A stretch of 64,000 nt of DNA from Apiospora phragmitis (taxonomy: Eukaryota; Ascomycota; Sordariomycetes; Amphisphaeriales; Apiosporaceae): contig JAQQWL010000001.1 of the NCBI GenBank assembly GCA_038363925.1, forward strand, positions 62,001 through 126,000, written 5' to 3'. The stretch's first letter is position 1. Every line of letters begins with the position of its first letter. The notes beneath the pieces were generated by a model that saw nothing but the letters and a program-made list of their open reading frames with translations, had not been told where the DNA came from and ran no database searches. The position numbers were made by a program, and so were the translations under genes. This document shows, piece after piece, positions 22,718-33,570 of the stretch.

Positions 22718-24685
22718 TGCCTTAACTATGTCGGCATCTGGCTTATCAAGTTGAATTTCATGCTCTTCTTTTCGCCGAATTGGCAAGCACGTTCCCAAAT
22801 ATCGGATCACCTGGTGGGTTGTCCTGGCTTTCGACTTCGCTGCTTTAGGCACGGTCCTTGGTCTTGTTTATATCAGGTGTCTCATACCACCCGCCGAGGT
22901 CGTCTTTGCTACTTGCAACAACATCAATTCGGCCATCGCAGATGAAAACGCTGCGAAAATCTCCTGCATTCTTGACGCCACTGGAGATGCGCTGAGCCAG
23001 CATACTTCTCTCCTCCATTTCAAGACATCAGCATATGCTAAAGGTGCATTTGCAGTCATGGCGTTTCCCATCTGGATTCTTTGGGCGACTAGGGTAAGCG
23101 TACGAAAGAAGCTTGCACTTTCGGCTATCTTCGGGCTCGTGGCTTTCACCATCGCCGTGACCATAATCCGAGGATGCATATTAGGCAGATCTCCTGTCTC
23201 GGAAGGCGAGATAAAACAAATGAACATCACCTGGATTCGGTTTTGGTTTGGCATCGAATATATCGTTGGCAAGCCAGCCCTCAGCCTTATAACAGTCCAG
23301 AACTCCTGTCTCCGGACCGTGACAAGGGCATACAAGGCAACCCCCCAATGCTACCTAGAGACTAAAGCGGCAGTTCCTCCCCCTCGACCTCTATCTAAGT
23401 GCGAGGGCGGCTAGCTTCGAAATACGCACGGAGGCTACCGGGAAGCTGCAGCTCCTACGTGGCGCCTGTATAAAGGCGGCAGAAATCATCAACAACGAAC
23501 GAAGCGCAAGGAGGAGGAGACAAAGGAGACCCCAAAGGGCCACCAGCGAAGTCCCTGCGACTCCATGGCCAAGCGACGCTCAACTAGCGTCAGCTAAACA
23601 ATGGCTAGGCGGTCAAACGGTCGAACAAGCGCTCAAAGAGAAATGGGAACGAAGATGGTTCCATGCCGTCACTCCTACGCGAGGCCGCCGCGAACTAGCT
23701 GCAGAGTCGCCGCCAGACTGGGGAGCGTGCCGTCGCTACGACGATATGCTCAAGCACGAAGCGTCGGTCCTAATGCAAGCACGCACTGGAAGAATAGGGC
23801 TCAAGTCGTTCCTGTTCACCTGCCGGGTTCCAGACGTCCCGACGCCGCTATGTAACTGCGGTGAAGGGCGGGAGACAGCTGAACACCTAATCCTATACTG
23901 CAAGGACTTCGAAGGAAAGCAAGAGCAGCTAACAAGACAGCTAGCACCTAGTCCGCTGCGAACTCGTCGCGATCTAGCGACGCTTACTATAGGAAAAGAT
24001 ACGGCGAAGGTTATCGCAAAGTGGCTTCTACGGACCGGTCGACTGTCGCTGTATAAGCTGGCAATGGAGATCGGGGGACCACCTGAACCTGGATAATCTC
24101 TTTAGGCCCTAAAGCAAGGGTTATTAGGCTGGTGGGTGAGAACCAGCATGGTAACGTCGAGCACGTGAGGTAGGTTTTTACGATATTGGTAGCGTGTATT
24201 TTTAATCCAGCTTCGGCACGGTTTATTACACGAGGAACTAGGTAGATATACCGAAGGCCTTCGGCCTACGGCGTATTATTAATAATAATATATCGTTGGC
24301 AAGCTCTCTTTCCTTCCCACTGACGAAGCTTGTGCTGAATGATTTCCCTCCACTAGCGTTTACAATCGGATGTCTCATCTCTTTCCGGTCTTTGTTTGCT
24401 CATCGGGAACATTCGGTACGCGAATCAGATGAGCAGCGAGTGCGTAGAGAAGCGGCGAGACCGCCCGTATCCACGAAGCCAAGAGGGCTCCGCGCCAGGG
24501 CTCGACAATTCCAGCAAGACTTGCTCACTACATTCAACGAGTGGGAGGACACGAGAAGACTTGGCGAGGATGGACGTTTTCTGAACAGCTACTGCCCACC
24601 CTCTGGGAGGCTGAGTGTAGACTTCCAGCAAGGCAACACGTGGAAACAGACCCCTACCTCCTCTGGAAACTCGAGTACCATCTGA
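22718..24685 (+). pseudogene. rhodopsin-like (PTH11-type) integral membrane protein, split by a LINE
   Basis: Members of this fungal family are seven-helix membrane proteins with unknown ligands. Readable parts are GIWLIKLNFMLFF near 22735, RITWWVVLAF near 22800, a CILDATGDALS segment near 22965, FPIWILWATRVSVRKK near 23065, and FWFGIEYIV near 23245. After the LINE and a likely GC-AG intron (24299-24356), the frame resumes with CLISFRSLFAHREHS and a basic/acidic tail to the stop at 24683-24685. The N-terminal helices are missing at the pogo border. A frameshift lies near 22765 (ctcttcttttcg). The first intron appears to have lost its 5' splice site near 22990. The gene is dead. Family call is from the conserved helix order; confidence is moderate to high. 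Confidence 0.75.
23275..24287 (+). mobile_element. 5'-truncated LINE (non-LTR retrotransposon) 3' end
   Basis: About 1 kb of a LINE ORF2 C-terminus is readable: TVQNSCLRTVTRAYKATP, then PPLDLYLSARAASFE, and a terminal zinc motif CNCGEGRETAEHLILYC (C-x-C-x8-H-x4-C) near 23855-23905. The stop follows GPPEPG at about 24096, and a 3' region ends in a (TAA)n tail at 24276-24289. A target duplication of about 17-18 bp, atatatcgttggcaagc, sits at 23258-23274 and 24288-24304. The LINE itself has normal base composition. It lies in the sense direction of the interrupted gene. Confidence 0.88.
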
Positions 24686-25030
24686 AATACACACTAGAAA
24701 CAAGTGGTAGTAGGTAATGGCTTTACCAATACAAAGGGGGTACGTACAACTGGCTGAATATACATCGGACTGGTGCTCCTCTGGACGGTTATTATCTGCT
24801 GTGAAGCATGTTTATTAGTGTTATGCTCAATCGTCATCCAGGTAAACTCGAACCATATGTCCGTGAATAGAAGATTTTGTACTGGGAAGATGCCACAAAA
24901 GACTATTCGCTATCCTGCAGTGCAACCTTAACGCCTTCACCATTCCCGCCAGGGCGATTGTATGAGCAGGACGTATATCAGATCGACTAGCCTTCTTGAC
25001 CCAGACGGCACCGCTTCCGCACTAACCGCC
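24686..25030. other. intergenic, no feature seen
   Basis: This region separates the membrane-protein pseudogene from the 3' end of the convergent Mpv17 gene. Both transcripts would end here. No convincing ORF or repeat was seen. Confidence 0.6.
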
Positions 25031-25780
25031 TCACCTGCCACCTGCTCCACCTCCTGCGCCCACTCCCATGCCCACACCGGCTACTCCTCCACCCGTGCCG
25101 ACCACGCTCAACCCCAGGGTCTTGTGCTCCTCGGCGTGCCGCGCCGCCATGACGCTCAGGAAGATGTTCCAGCCGAAGCCGACGCAGGACGCGACGAGGA
25201 CGCGCGAGCGCACGGGGACCCAGAGGAAGTTGACGAGCCCGACGGCCGGCCAGATGGTCCAGCCGGCGCGGAGGAGGCCCCAGAGCTTGCGGCGCACGAC
25301 GCCGAACACGAGGGCCAGCGTCGGCAGGCGTAGGATATTGGTGACGATCAGGAAGAGCGTGATCATGAGGCTCAGCGAGACGGTCTGGTCCAGGAGCAGC
25401 TTGGCCGCGACGTTGCGGTAGCTGATCTTCAGGTCCCCGCTGCTGCTGCCACTGCCATGACTGCAGCTGCCGCTGTTGGCCTCGGCCACCGCGGGCTTCT
25501 CCTCGGGGTCGCGGCCTTTCTCGAGGTTATCGGAGGCCGCGGCGGGCCGCCGCCGCTTGAAGGTGCGCGTGCGCGTGGGGAAGTGGCGCTCCAGGGCGTG
25601 GTGCCACTCGTACCCGATGAGGGCGCCGATGAAGCCGAAGAAGGCGAACTCGAGGATGCGCTGCTTGTCCAACGGCTCGGGCGTGCCCTCTGCATGCCAT
25701 CTGGAGGCGAGCTGTGCGGTCAAGTTGGCGGCGGCTTTAATGCATGTGTTCTGCAGCGCCGTCGCAAGCATCGAAGGCAT
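25031..25780 (-). CDS. Mpv17/PMP22 family membrane protein
   Basis: Mpv17/PMP22 proteins sit in mitochondrial or peroxisomal membranes and influence permeability; their exact substrate is unsettled. This gene encodes 249 aa from the ATG at 25780, which has a strong start context (gccgccATGcc); an upstream in-frame ATG at 25915 would add 45 unlikely residues. The N-terminal helix region (ILEFAFFGFIGALIGYEWHH) is followed by a low-complexity basic and serine-rich insert at about residues 65-112, then DQTVSLSLMITLFLIV. The family signature is at about 174-193 (WTIWPAVGLVNFLWVPVRSR), with W..FLS after it. The glycine-rich tail is unusual. No frameshift: this is one of the few intact genes in the island. 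Confidence 0.85.
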   Translation of the reverse strand: MPSMLATALQNTCIKAAANLTAQLASRWHAEGTPEPLDKQRILEFAFFGFIGALIGYEWHHALERHFPTRTRTFKRRRPAAASDNLEKGRDPEEKPAVAEANSGSCSHGSGSSSGDLKISYRNVAAKLLLDQTVSLSLMITLFLIVTNILRLPTLALVFGVVRRKLWGLLRAGWTIWPAVGLVNFLWVPVRSRVLVASCVGFGWNIFLSVMAARHAEEHKTLGLSVVGTGGGVAGVGMGVGAGGGAGGR

Positions 25781-26410
25781 GGCGGCGGGCTGGTGGGGCT
25801 TTTGGCCGCTCTCCTCTGCTGTACGTGTGGTCGCAACTCCCTCTTTTATGCAGTGGATGCGACTTGTGAACTGTGATACCAGGTACTCGGTACGGTAGCA
25901 ATGAAAGCAAATCAAAGTGGAGGGTGCACCTGAGGAATGTGATTTATGATGAAAATAGGGGCTAATGATTGGGGGGGGGGGGGAAGTTTGTTTAGAAGCT
26001 ACGTCTCAGGTCTGACTAAGGCATCTGGACGTTGTGGCGGTGCAACGGCAAGAACGGTTCGAGCCAAGTGTGGCTTAGGCCTTCTTGGCAACCGGGGTAT
26101 GGATGAATAAACGGGTGGCTAAACTGACTAAGGTTAGGTTAGACGATCGGGATATTCCATTCATCTGGATAGCACCTGCCTGCACTGCTCCTCCTGATTA
26201 AAAAGCTTCGAGGTTTCGTAGGAGAAAAGGCTAACTCGAATCAAGGCTCAGCCCAACCATAGATTAACTACCTATACCCTGGAATAAACACCCTCTAAAG
26301 CCTTGGACGAGTACTCAGTATGAAATCAAAGATGGAATACCTACTGAGAATCTGAAGCGTACGAACAACCACTGTGGGTTGTTCGTCATCCTCATTGAAT
26401 TCCACAATCA
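25781..26410. other. divergent promoter region
   Basis: It lies between the Mpv17 gene (minus) and the FAD monooxygenase (plus), so it would serve both. It contains a run of 13 G at about 25971-25983. No ORF is convincing. A 5' exon of the monooxygenase may be hidden here (ATG at 26321), but its frame closes after 12 codons. Confidence 0.45.
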
Positions 26411-27639
26411 GCAGTCCAGCCCGTACTCATCGTCGGTACCAGCATTGTGGGTTTGGTCATAGCCCTCGGCCTGCAGAAGGAGAACATACCCAGTCAGGTT
26501 CTCGAGCGCGAGCGGGCCGCCATCATTCGATCGCAAGAGTGGGCCATCACTATCGACTGGGCTCGACCATATCTGGAGCGCCTCCTCGACGCCGACACCT
26601 TGGCCCAGCTACACACAGCTCAGGTGGACCCTGCAGCTGGCCTCCACGATACGGGCAACGTCATGCTCCTCAATCTGGCCACCGAAGAAGCCAAGTTCAA
26701 GATCCCTTACGACAAGCGGAGCAGATTCTTCCGGCAAGCGCTGCTGGATCTGTTGCTGAGGAAGCAACACGTGCATTTGAGAACTACGATCTTGCGTCCG
26801 TTCCCAGAATCTTTCTCCAACACCGTCCGTGCCGTCAGAAAGAGCTACGGTACTATGCTAGGCCAACTGATGATTGGTGCTGAGGGCAGGCATTCGAACA
26901 CCCGGCGTTTTCTAGACTCGGAAGGATGCGAAAACCACCGGTTACCAGTGCGCATGGTGACGACAATACTGCACATGAAGGAAGCAGAAGTCGCGCCTCT
27001 ACGAGACCTGGACCATCTCATAGTCAGGGGTCGCACCCGATCACGGGCACGAACATGCGGTTCTCTATTCTCGACATGCCCTGCACGAATAATACCTGCT
27101 CCAATGGTACCGCCATGTTATCGAGCGAAATCTACAATGTTCAACTAACGCTTTCGTGGCTACGGCTAGTAGATGAGGATGAAATCCCGGAGTCCAACAG
27201 CGACAGGCTCAAGCAGATGCGGGTCAAAGCAGCTGACCTGTCCCCCACCTTCGCGCGCGTCATCCAAGACATCGGCGACGATGTCAAGATCAAGGAATTG
27301 GAGCTCGTGGACTGGGTTCCGGATCGAGCCTGGGACAATCACGGCGGTTTGGTGACGCTGGCCGGCAGCGCCGCGCACCCCATGGTCTTGAGCCGGGGCG
27401 ACGCCATGAACCACGGGATCCTCAACGCCTATCGCCTCGTCCAAGCCATCACCTCTATCCACAAGGGGGAAAAGACTCAGAAAGAAGCCATTGACGCATA
27501 TGAACACGAGATGCGGCGCCGCACTGCGTCCGTGGTGGTGCTGAGTCGCAAGGCGTTTATCGGCGAGCACGTACTTAACGCGAGCGAGGATTCCCAGGTG
27601 GTGAGGCGAAGCGATCCTCCAGTTATTGTTAGTGATTGA
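26411..27639 (+). pseudogene. FAD-dependent monooxygenase (PF01494-like), frameshifted
   Basis: This family hydroxylates aromatic or polyketide substrates with FAD and NAD(P)H and is common in secondary-metabolite clusters. The FAD-binding start reads VLIVGTSIVGLVIALGL; GTSIVG replaces the usual GxGxxG, so the second glycine is lost. LIGADG-like MIGAEGRHSNTRRFL lies at about 26870-26910, and the C-terminal FAD motif at 27360-27390 reads TLAGSAAHPM (usually GDAAHPM), with GDAMNHGI after it. The frame changes near 27010 (gacctggaccatctc), best explained by loss of one base in a CC run. No start codon precedes the FAD motif in frame: a TGA lies at 26396. Loss of start, frame and motif residues together suggests a pseudogene. 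Confidence 0.78.
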
Positions 27640-27692
27640 ACAGATAGTAGGACAATCAAGTTCCTACGGCAACGGCTATATATTCCTCTTAC

Positions 27693-28892
27693 TCAGTAGA
27701 GATAGCGGATGGCAGGGTTCTGGCGATCCGTCAGATCTTCATCGGCAATCAAAGCCTCCACCGCAGTTTCTTCCTGGCCAATGCCGCCAACTGATCGTCT
27801 CGGACTTTTTCCGTCAGGCGATTACGGCGTCCGTATATTATTCGAAGGAAGATGGTGACGAAGATGGCGGCGCCGTTGGTTGCACATATGGTAGTTTTGG
27901 CGCTGACGTAGCCGGGTGCTTCGCGGTCTTGGAAGGTCTGCAGAATGGATTAGAACGGGCGGCCTTAGGCAGTAATCAATGCAAAAGCTTAATAGTTGTT
28001 CGCCTCAAAGATTGAGAGACTGACCTGAGGGCCGATTATGTTGGATATGCTAAACCCAATCGCAATGGCCGCAAAAGAGGTGACCCTCTTGGTATATCCC
28101 GACGTATTGGACCACACGAGATTAAACACGAGGGCCGTGGGGGCGACGGTGAAATTAATCAGGTAGATCCCCGCGAGGCTGCCGCCCTAGTCGAGCACCA
28201 GCGTGGTGCGGACATAGGCCTTCTCGTTGTTGCTGTCCTGCGGCGGCCCGTGCAGGGCCGCGAAGCCAACGAGGCCGCCCGCGATCTGGCCCGCGCCGAT
28301 GCTGCAGTACCACAGGCCCGTGCGGGCGCAGGCCTGCAGCTTAGTGTACCAGGTGCTCGTGACGAGGATGAGGGCGGGCACGATGACGGCCTCGCAGGCG
28401 CCGAGCAAGACGCGCAGGGCGACGAGGCCCGCGTAGTTGTGGACCGCGGCGCTGCAGCACAGCACGAGGCCCCAGACGAGCACGTTGAGGCCCAGCACCT
28501 TGCTGACGGGGAAGAGCTGCAGCAGGTAGGCCTGGCCGAACTCGGCGACCGCGTAGGCGAGGAAGAAGGCCGTGGCCATCCAGCTGAAGTCCTGGCCGCG
28601 CATGCCTAGGCTCTGCTGCAGGCCCATCACGTTGGCGTAGTTGATGGCGACCTAGGGAACGGGGGATGGGAGGGGCATGGATTAGGTACTTAGGCACTGT
28701 TGTTTCTGTTTCCCCCAACCCCCTTTTTGAACTCACCTTATCGAGAAACTGGTAGAAGTAGCACAGAAACATCAAGGGTATGATGCGGTGATCAATCTTC
28801 CTGTACAGCTGGGCGCGATCCACCGCTTCCGAGAGACTGGCCAACACGCCCTGCAGAGCTATACTCGCTTCCGCCTTCTCGGTATCTGTCAT
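27693..28892 (-). pseudogene. MFS transporter, allantoate-permease type, central part missing
   Basis: These 12-helix carriers move anionic vitamins, nicotinate, allantoate or similar acids with protons. Exon 1 (28892-28737, 52 codons) contains KIDHRIIPLMFLCYFYQFLDK. A GT-AG intron lies at 28652-28736. Exon 2 carries helices 2-5 (ATAFFLAYAVAEFGQ, LRVLLGACEAVIVPA, STWYTK) and reaches a TAG at about 28187. After it the frame continues with helices 10-11 (VWSNTSGYTKR, NIIGPQ), an intron at 27938-28024, and a tail with APGYVSAK and a C-terminus at 27693 after a further frame change near 27775. Helices 6-9 (roughly 150-200 residues) are absent. The gene ends 54 bp from the convergent monooxygenase. 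It cannot make a working carrier. Confidence 0.8.
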
Positions 28893-29910
28893 GGCGATCG
28901 TGGTAGCGTTGTCTAGGAAGTTTGTGTGTGCGGAATGGCGTCCGGAAAGGTTGTAGCAAGTGACAGACTCCGGTTTGATAAGGCGATTAAAGTTGGCGTG
29001 TCACAGCATAATCAACAATGAGGGGAAAGTAAACATATAACCTGTACGTGCTAATTACCTGCCCCTCCCGTCATGAACACCAAAAGGGTCAGCTGGGGTG
29101 ATCTTGGCTGCAGCTGGGCCGCACTGGATGAGACAAGTGTATCTTGGGCACTCTGGTACCTGAAATAGAGTCTGACACAATGCACCATATCGCTTTCCAA
29201 TTTTGCTTCCTTCTTGAACGTCGATCAGAGCGGACGCGTTCGATCACGGCTAGATTACCGACGCATTTCAAGCGATACCGTACCACCGGCCTACCGTACC
29301 CATATGATCAGGTCCCCGGGTTTCAACTCCATATCGTGGTCACCTGAGAACAATCTCTCAGGCTCTACTCGCTTGGACTCGGCATTCAACCGGCCAGCCC
29401 AAGTCATTCATCCATGGAACGGTTTCGCGACCATCACCGCGTACTACCCCTCCATTGCCACCCATTATGCGGGCTTCACAGTTGACTTTTTGGAGCCACT
29501 GCATTAGCTCGGTTTTACCAGAAACATACATATTATCCCCTTGACCACCAAATATACCGTTGACGGAGGGGACAGATTCTAGATCAATTCAAAGATCAGA
29601 TATCATCGGACGGTGATAGGCCACGCGGCGCGGAACATATAACTCGCCCAGGTAATAGTACGAACTGAAGTATCGCGTTGGCCCACACTGTTAGAGGTGT
29701 ATTTAGCGATCGAAGCGATAGTGACCAATTACACAAAAGTCTTACCGGCAGTCGGACTATTGTTATTATTCAGATTAAGTGGCTAGCCACCCCCGACCTG
29801 TAACCAATTAAGACGGCTTTTGCTACATTGCGAGGAGTCCAAACACGTTTTCAAAGACTACCTACACCGTTCCTGCTCTTTCTATTGAGACTGTGCCGCT
29901 CAGTCGAGCG
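28893..29910. other. intergenic, no gene recognised
   Basis: About 1 kb separates the start of the MFS gene from the end of the carboxylesterase, both on the minus strand. Open frames here (for example 29214-29507) show no family resemblance, and none has a good start or codon pattern. The MFS promoter should lie at 28893-29100. Confidence 0.55.
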
Positions 29911-31569
29911 TTACCACCATGGGCTTCCCACGCGCTGTCTATATATCGGCTCAAACACCCCGCAGGCGCTATCTACTGTCCCGTTATCCATAAGCGCCCA
30001 GCCCTTGGCACTCGGGTCTGTCCCAACATCGAAAGCCGCGACCGGATACCCACCCGCGTCTCCGGCGCCCACGGGCCTCCACCCCGGATCGGCCCCGTAC
30101 GGGTCCTTGGCGAAGTCGGCCCAGGCCGTCTGCATCGCCGCGCTGAGCCTCGCTTCTTCCGCGGTCGCGTTGGCCTGCGGGTACGAGCCGAACACGATGG
30201 GAATCTCCGAGGAGTGGTACACGCCGAGCCCGTCCCCGAGCGCCGTGTTCGGGAACGTCGCGTTGAACCAGTACCGCCACACGGGCAGGCCGAGGTGGAA
30301 CGCGGTGTCTTGGGCCACGCGCGACGCGGGACACGTGAACTCCACGTCCGTGTCGATCGCGGCATTGACGTGCCAGCCGTCCGCGAGGAGCTCCCCGTTG
30401 GGCCCCCGGCCCTCGAGCGGGTAGGTCGAATTCAGCGCCGCGGCATGGGGCGCCAGCATGGGGAAGGCGGCGACGTAGGACGCCAGGTCGGTCCACGAGC
30501 CCGTCCACATGGTGCCTTCGTTGGCGTTCGTTCCAATCAGGAGCGGGATCTTCGCGATGTGGCCTTCGGCGCGCGCACGGTCGGGGTCCGCGAGCTGGGT
30601 GATATCGTCGTCCACGGGATAGAATGACCAGGACGCCGACGGACCGTTGATGAGGGCCCGGATGCGGCTCGCCGGCGCAGTGCGGACGCAGGCAAGTTCT
30701 TTCTCCGCCTCTGCCGAGCCCGGCGTGCTGCTGTTGCCCTTGGAGGAGGTACAGTTCAGGCTCTTCACCAACAGGGGCCACGCCGCCGGGCCGAGCACAT
30801 CGCCCGGCGGGTCCATAGCCCACGCCGTCTCGTACAGGCCGCTCTGCTGGATCGCGGCGCGAAACGGCCGGCTGCCCGTGTCGTTCATGGTGCCGACGAG
30901 GCGCGAAACGGACGTGGCGCCGCTGCTCTCGCCGAAGAGGGTGACCTTGGCCGGGTCGCCCCCAAAGCGGGCGATGTTCTCCCGCACCCACCGCAGGGCG
31001 AGCCGCTGGTCGTGGAAGCCGACGTTTTGCGCGCCCGTCGAAACGGCGGGGCTGTTGGGGAAGCCGAAGGGGCCGAGCCGGTAGTTCAGGCTGACCACGA
31101 CGATGTCTTGGTGCGCGGCGAGGCTGGTCCCGTCGTGGCGGGCCATGGACGCGCTCCCGCTCTTGAAGCCGCCGCCGTGGATCCACACCATGACGGTGCG
31201 TCCGGGACTGGGGCCGGCGACGCAGGGGCGAACACATTCACGTATAAGCAGTCCTCGCTCTCGGGCGCGAGCAGGACGTCGGTATTCCCCTGCTGGATGC
31301 ATGCATTAGGCCACACCGTGGTGTTCAGCGGTGTCGACCATGGCGCAGGCGGCAAAGGGAGGGCGAAGCGCAGGGGCACCCACTGGGGGGGCGGCGTAGG
31401 GGATACCGAGGAATTCGTTTACCGCCGTCTCCGCGCCGGGGAACGTCTTCTGCGCGCCGACAACAACACCCGACTTCAGATTCGCAACGGCGGATGTGTT
31501 TGCCGCGGCATCGGCTAGATCCGCGCCACTGGATGCCACGAGTGCTGCTGTTACTGAAGATGGCTTCAT
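29911..31569 (-). pseudogene. type-B carboxylesterase/lipase, two frameshifts
   Basis: These alpha/beta hydrolases cleave carboxylic esters and are usually secreted. From the ATG at 31569 (MKPSSVTAALVASS) the frame reads NEFLGIPYAAPPVG, then shifts near 31375 at a run of seven C. The next stretch has SEDCLYVNVFAP. A second shift near 31205 leads to the long third frame: oxyanion region VMVWIHGGGF, nucleophile elbow LFGESSGATS, acid region GTNANEGTMW, and catalytic histidine region VYHSSEIPIVFG. All catalytic motifs are present. The N-terminus lacks a clear hydrophobic signal peptide. The stop is at 29911-29913. Either two 1-bp losses have killed the gene or the assembly has indels at GC-rich runs. 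Confidence 0.85.
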
Positions 31570-32294
31570 TGTATTAAATCTCTGGACGACAAGTAATAGT
31601 CTTCCCCAGCGCTTCGAGGAAAGGTTTCTAATACACTCACAGTTTGCTGTTATCAACGCCGGGCCATTTGCCGGTATCGGAAATGATCGGGAAAGCCCGA
31701 GATCCACCCACCCAGCGGGAACAGCCGCACCCATGACCGAAGCAGATTACGATCGTGATTAGTGTTGGTGTCCTGACTCGCGGCTCCGCATCTCTTATCT
31801 TAAAAACAACGTCAATCAGGATCTCCTCCCCAGCAGCCTATGACCCATATCGACTAATAAAGAAGCAGAGCTAATAATTATCAGCTTTTCCTAGGGGAGG
31901 CCTTCGGGAAGCGTTCAAGTTCCGGGAACATTAGGGGGAACCACAGGCACTCGGTCGACAATGAAAGAAGGGACTCGCGTCAGGTGTAGTGCAAACAACG
32001 CCATTGGTCATGAATGCGTGATCGACAACAAAGAAAGGTTGCCAACCTCGGGTTCCAAACAATGACTTGATCACCTAACAGCTTTCCAGCACAAGCGTTC
32101 GAATATTCATTAAGCTGTATAAATCTCGAACTACAACAAGGAGTCTGTTTTGGTCATTGTGGTAGTTATAAATCTCAACAACAATCTGTATTGTTGACGA
32201 GACCAGGATCCCATCGCTTCTACAACCAACACACTCCCCTGTACCTCCACCACAAACTCTTTTTAACCAACAGATACCGCAATCAGAGCCCAAA
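31570..32294. other. divergent promoter region, no gene seen
   Basis: It lies between the carboxylesterase (minus) and the small repeat protein gene (plus). The last 80 bp before 32295 are rich in C, A and CAACA motifs, typical of fungal 5' leaders. No ORF is convincing. Confidence 0.5.
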
Positions 32295-32540
32295 ATGCCT
32301 AACAACTACAGCAGCAGCAACCAAAGCAACAGCAGCAAGATGGCCACCCAGCCTTCAAGGGACGCCAGTAGGAGAGCCCAAGCCCAAGCGGCCGGCCGTC
32401 GTGGGGCCATCGCCGGTGTCCTAGACGGTACCAGTCGTCGTGGGGCCATCGCCGGTGTCTTGGATGGCGCCAGAGGGTCGCTCAATTATGGAGGCGGCCC
32501 CACCAACTCTGGCAGTGCAAGCAAGTCTGGTACGAAGTAG
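32295..32540 (+). CDS. 81-aa protein with duplicated RRGAIAGVLDG motif
   Basis: The ATG has a good context (cccaaaATGcc). The protein begins with an Asn/Ser-rich stretch, has a basic alanine-rich middle, then two copies of RRGAIAGVLDG (about residues 35-45 and 48-58) and a Gly/Ser end. The duplication is also visible in the DNA: about 38 bp at 32396-32433 is repeated at 32434-32471 with few changes. No signal peptide or membrane helix. I do not recognise a family. The size and clean start make a real small gene plausible, but expression is unproven. Confidence 0.5.
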   Translation: MPNNYSSSNQSNSSKMATQPSRDASRRAQAQAAGRRGAIAGVLDGTSRRGAIAGVLDGARGSLNYGGGPTNSGSASKSGTK

Positions 32541-33354
32541 GCTGGCTTCCCGGCTCATGTGACTGGCGCTGTTACCTGCCTGCCGGCAAGGACTCATGGA
32601 CGGCCGTTCCTCCCGGTTCGGTCTGTGGCTTCTTGACGAAGTGCTGCGTCTATCCCGTGCCGCAAAGCCGGTCTAAAGGTGAGTTTTGGGTGCTGGCACC
32701 CCTATAGCACCTTGATGGCGTGGAGACTGCCGTAGTGTAGGCGTAGGTCACCAAAGGACAATAGGGAGCTTGAGCGTGGGGGGATATTGGAGGCCAAAGT
32801 GAACATTTCAATTCATATGGATAAGCACATACATAGTCAATGGTTTATTTTCTTTGCCTGGTGAATTATCCGAATAAACAATATAAGAGCCTACTTGCCA
32901 CATCCTTGGTCGAGGTAGCTTTTGCACTCAAGGTGTTGTTAACTTATTAATATCTGCGTAGTGGGCAGAGTTGCTTTGTTACTGCATAATTAGGCTTAGT
33001 ATTTTCGTGGTAGACTTTTCTAATTATATCAAAATGTCCGGATAATGCCCGACGAATAGAGTAGTTCATTGTCATTCCTTCGTTCTAGGCGTAGCCCTTT
33101 TTCTTCAAATTGGTTGCAGAAGTACCACTGGCGACGCGGTTGCCATGTGTGAAGAACTGATCCCAAGTACTGTTGGAAGAGCCCATGACCATACACACAC
33201 TAGAATTATCCCATTGTTAGCGGATATAATACAGAAGCGAGAACACTCACGCCCCTCAGCCACATACAAGTACCCCGACACAAAGAGAGTAAGTGAACGA
33301 GAAAGATGGTCAATATTGCTTACCCTTAATACTGTCGCAGAACGTTAGATCATC
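32541..33354. other. intergenic, no gene recognised
   Basis: About 0.8 kb with average composition. The short frames have no clear start or family resemblance. It would hold the 3' ends of the flanking convergent small genes. Confidence 0.5.
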
Positions 33355-33570
33355 TCATTGTACTCGTCCTAAGTTGGCATCTTGGGTTGGCTTGATGTCC
33401 GGAGCAGCAGTGACGATACGTAGGTTGAGTGCTGGAGCGGGTGCCGGGTGGTCGTCTTTCCTTGGAATGGTGGTCCCCCAAACCGCCTGATTACCCATCG
33501 TGACTGTCCAGCATGTCGCACAATGCAGGTGGAGGAGTAAGACGAGAAATAAGTTCAACAGGAATTCCAT
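33355..33570 (-). CDS. 71-aa small secreted protein candidate
   Basis: The ORF opens with a strong signal peptide: a short polar start followed by LLNLFLVLLLHLHCATCW, with a likely cut after the cysteine-containing end near residue 20-25. The mature part is about 48 residues, proline- and alanine-rich (HPAPAPALN), without further cysteines. I recognise no family. A spliced extension cannot be excluded. It could be a small effector-like or surface peptide, or a chance frame; the signal peptide is the only positive evidence. Confidence 0.4.
   Translation of the reverse strand: MEFLLNLFLVLLLHLHCATCWTVTMGNQAVWGTTIPRKDDHPAPAPALNLRIVTAAPDIKPTQDANLGRVQ

Noticed and set aside
26045..26075. tRNA B-box-like sequence (ggttcgagcc)
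   Set aside because: No matching A box, acceptor stem or anticodon arm around it.
29984..31237. 417-codon minus-strand frame overlapping the carboxylesterase
   Set aside because: Arginine/proline-rich shadow of a GC-rich gene; the esterase frame carries all catalytic motifs.
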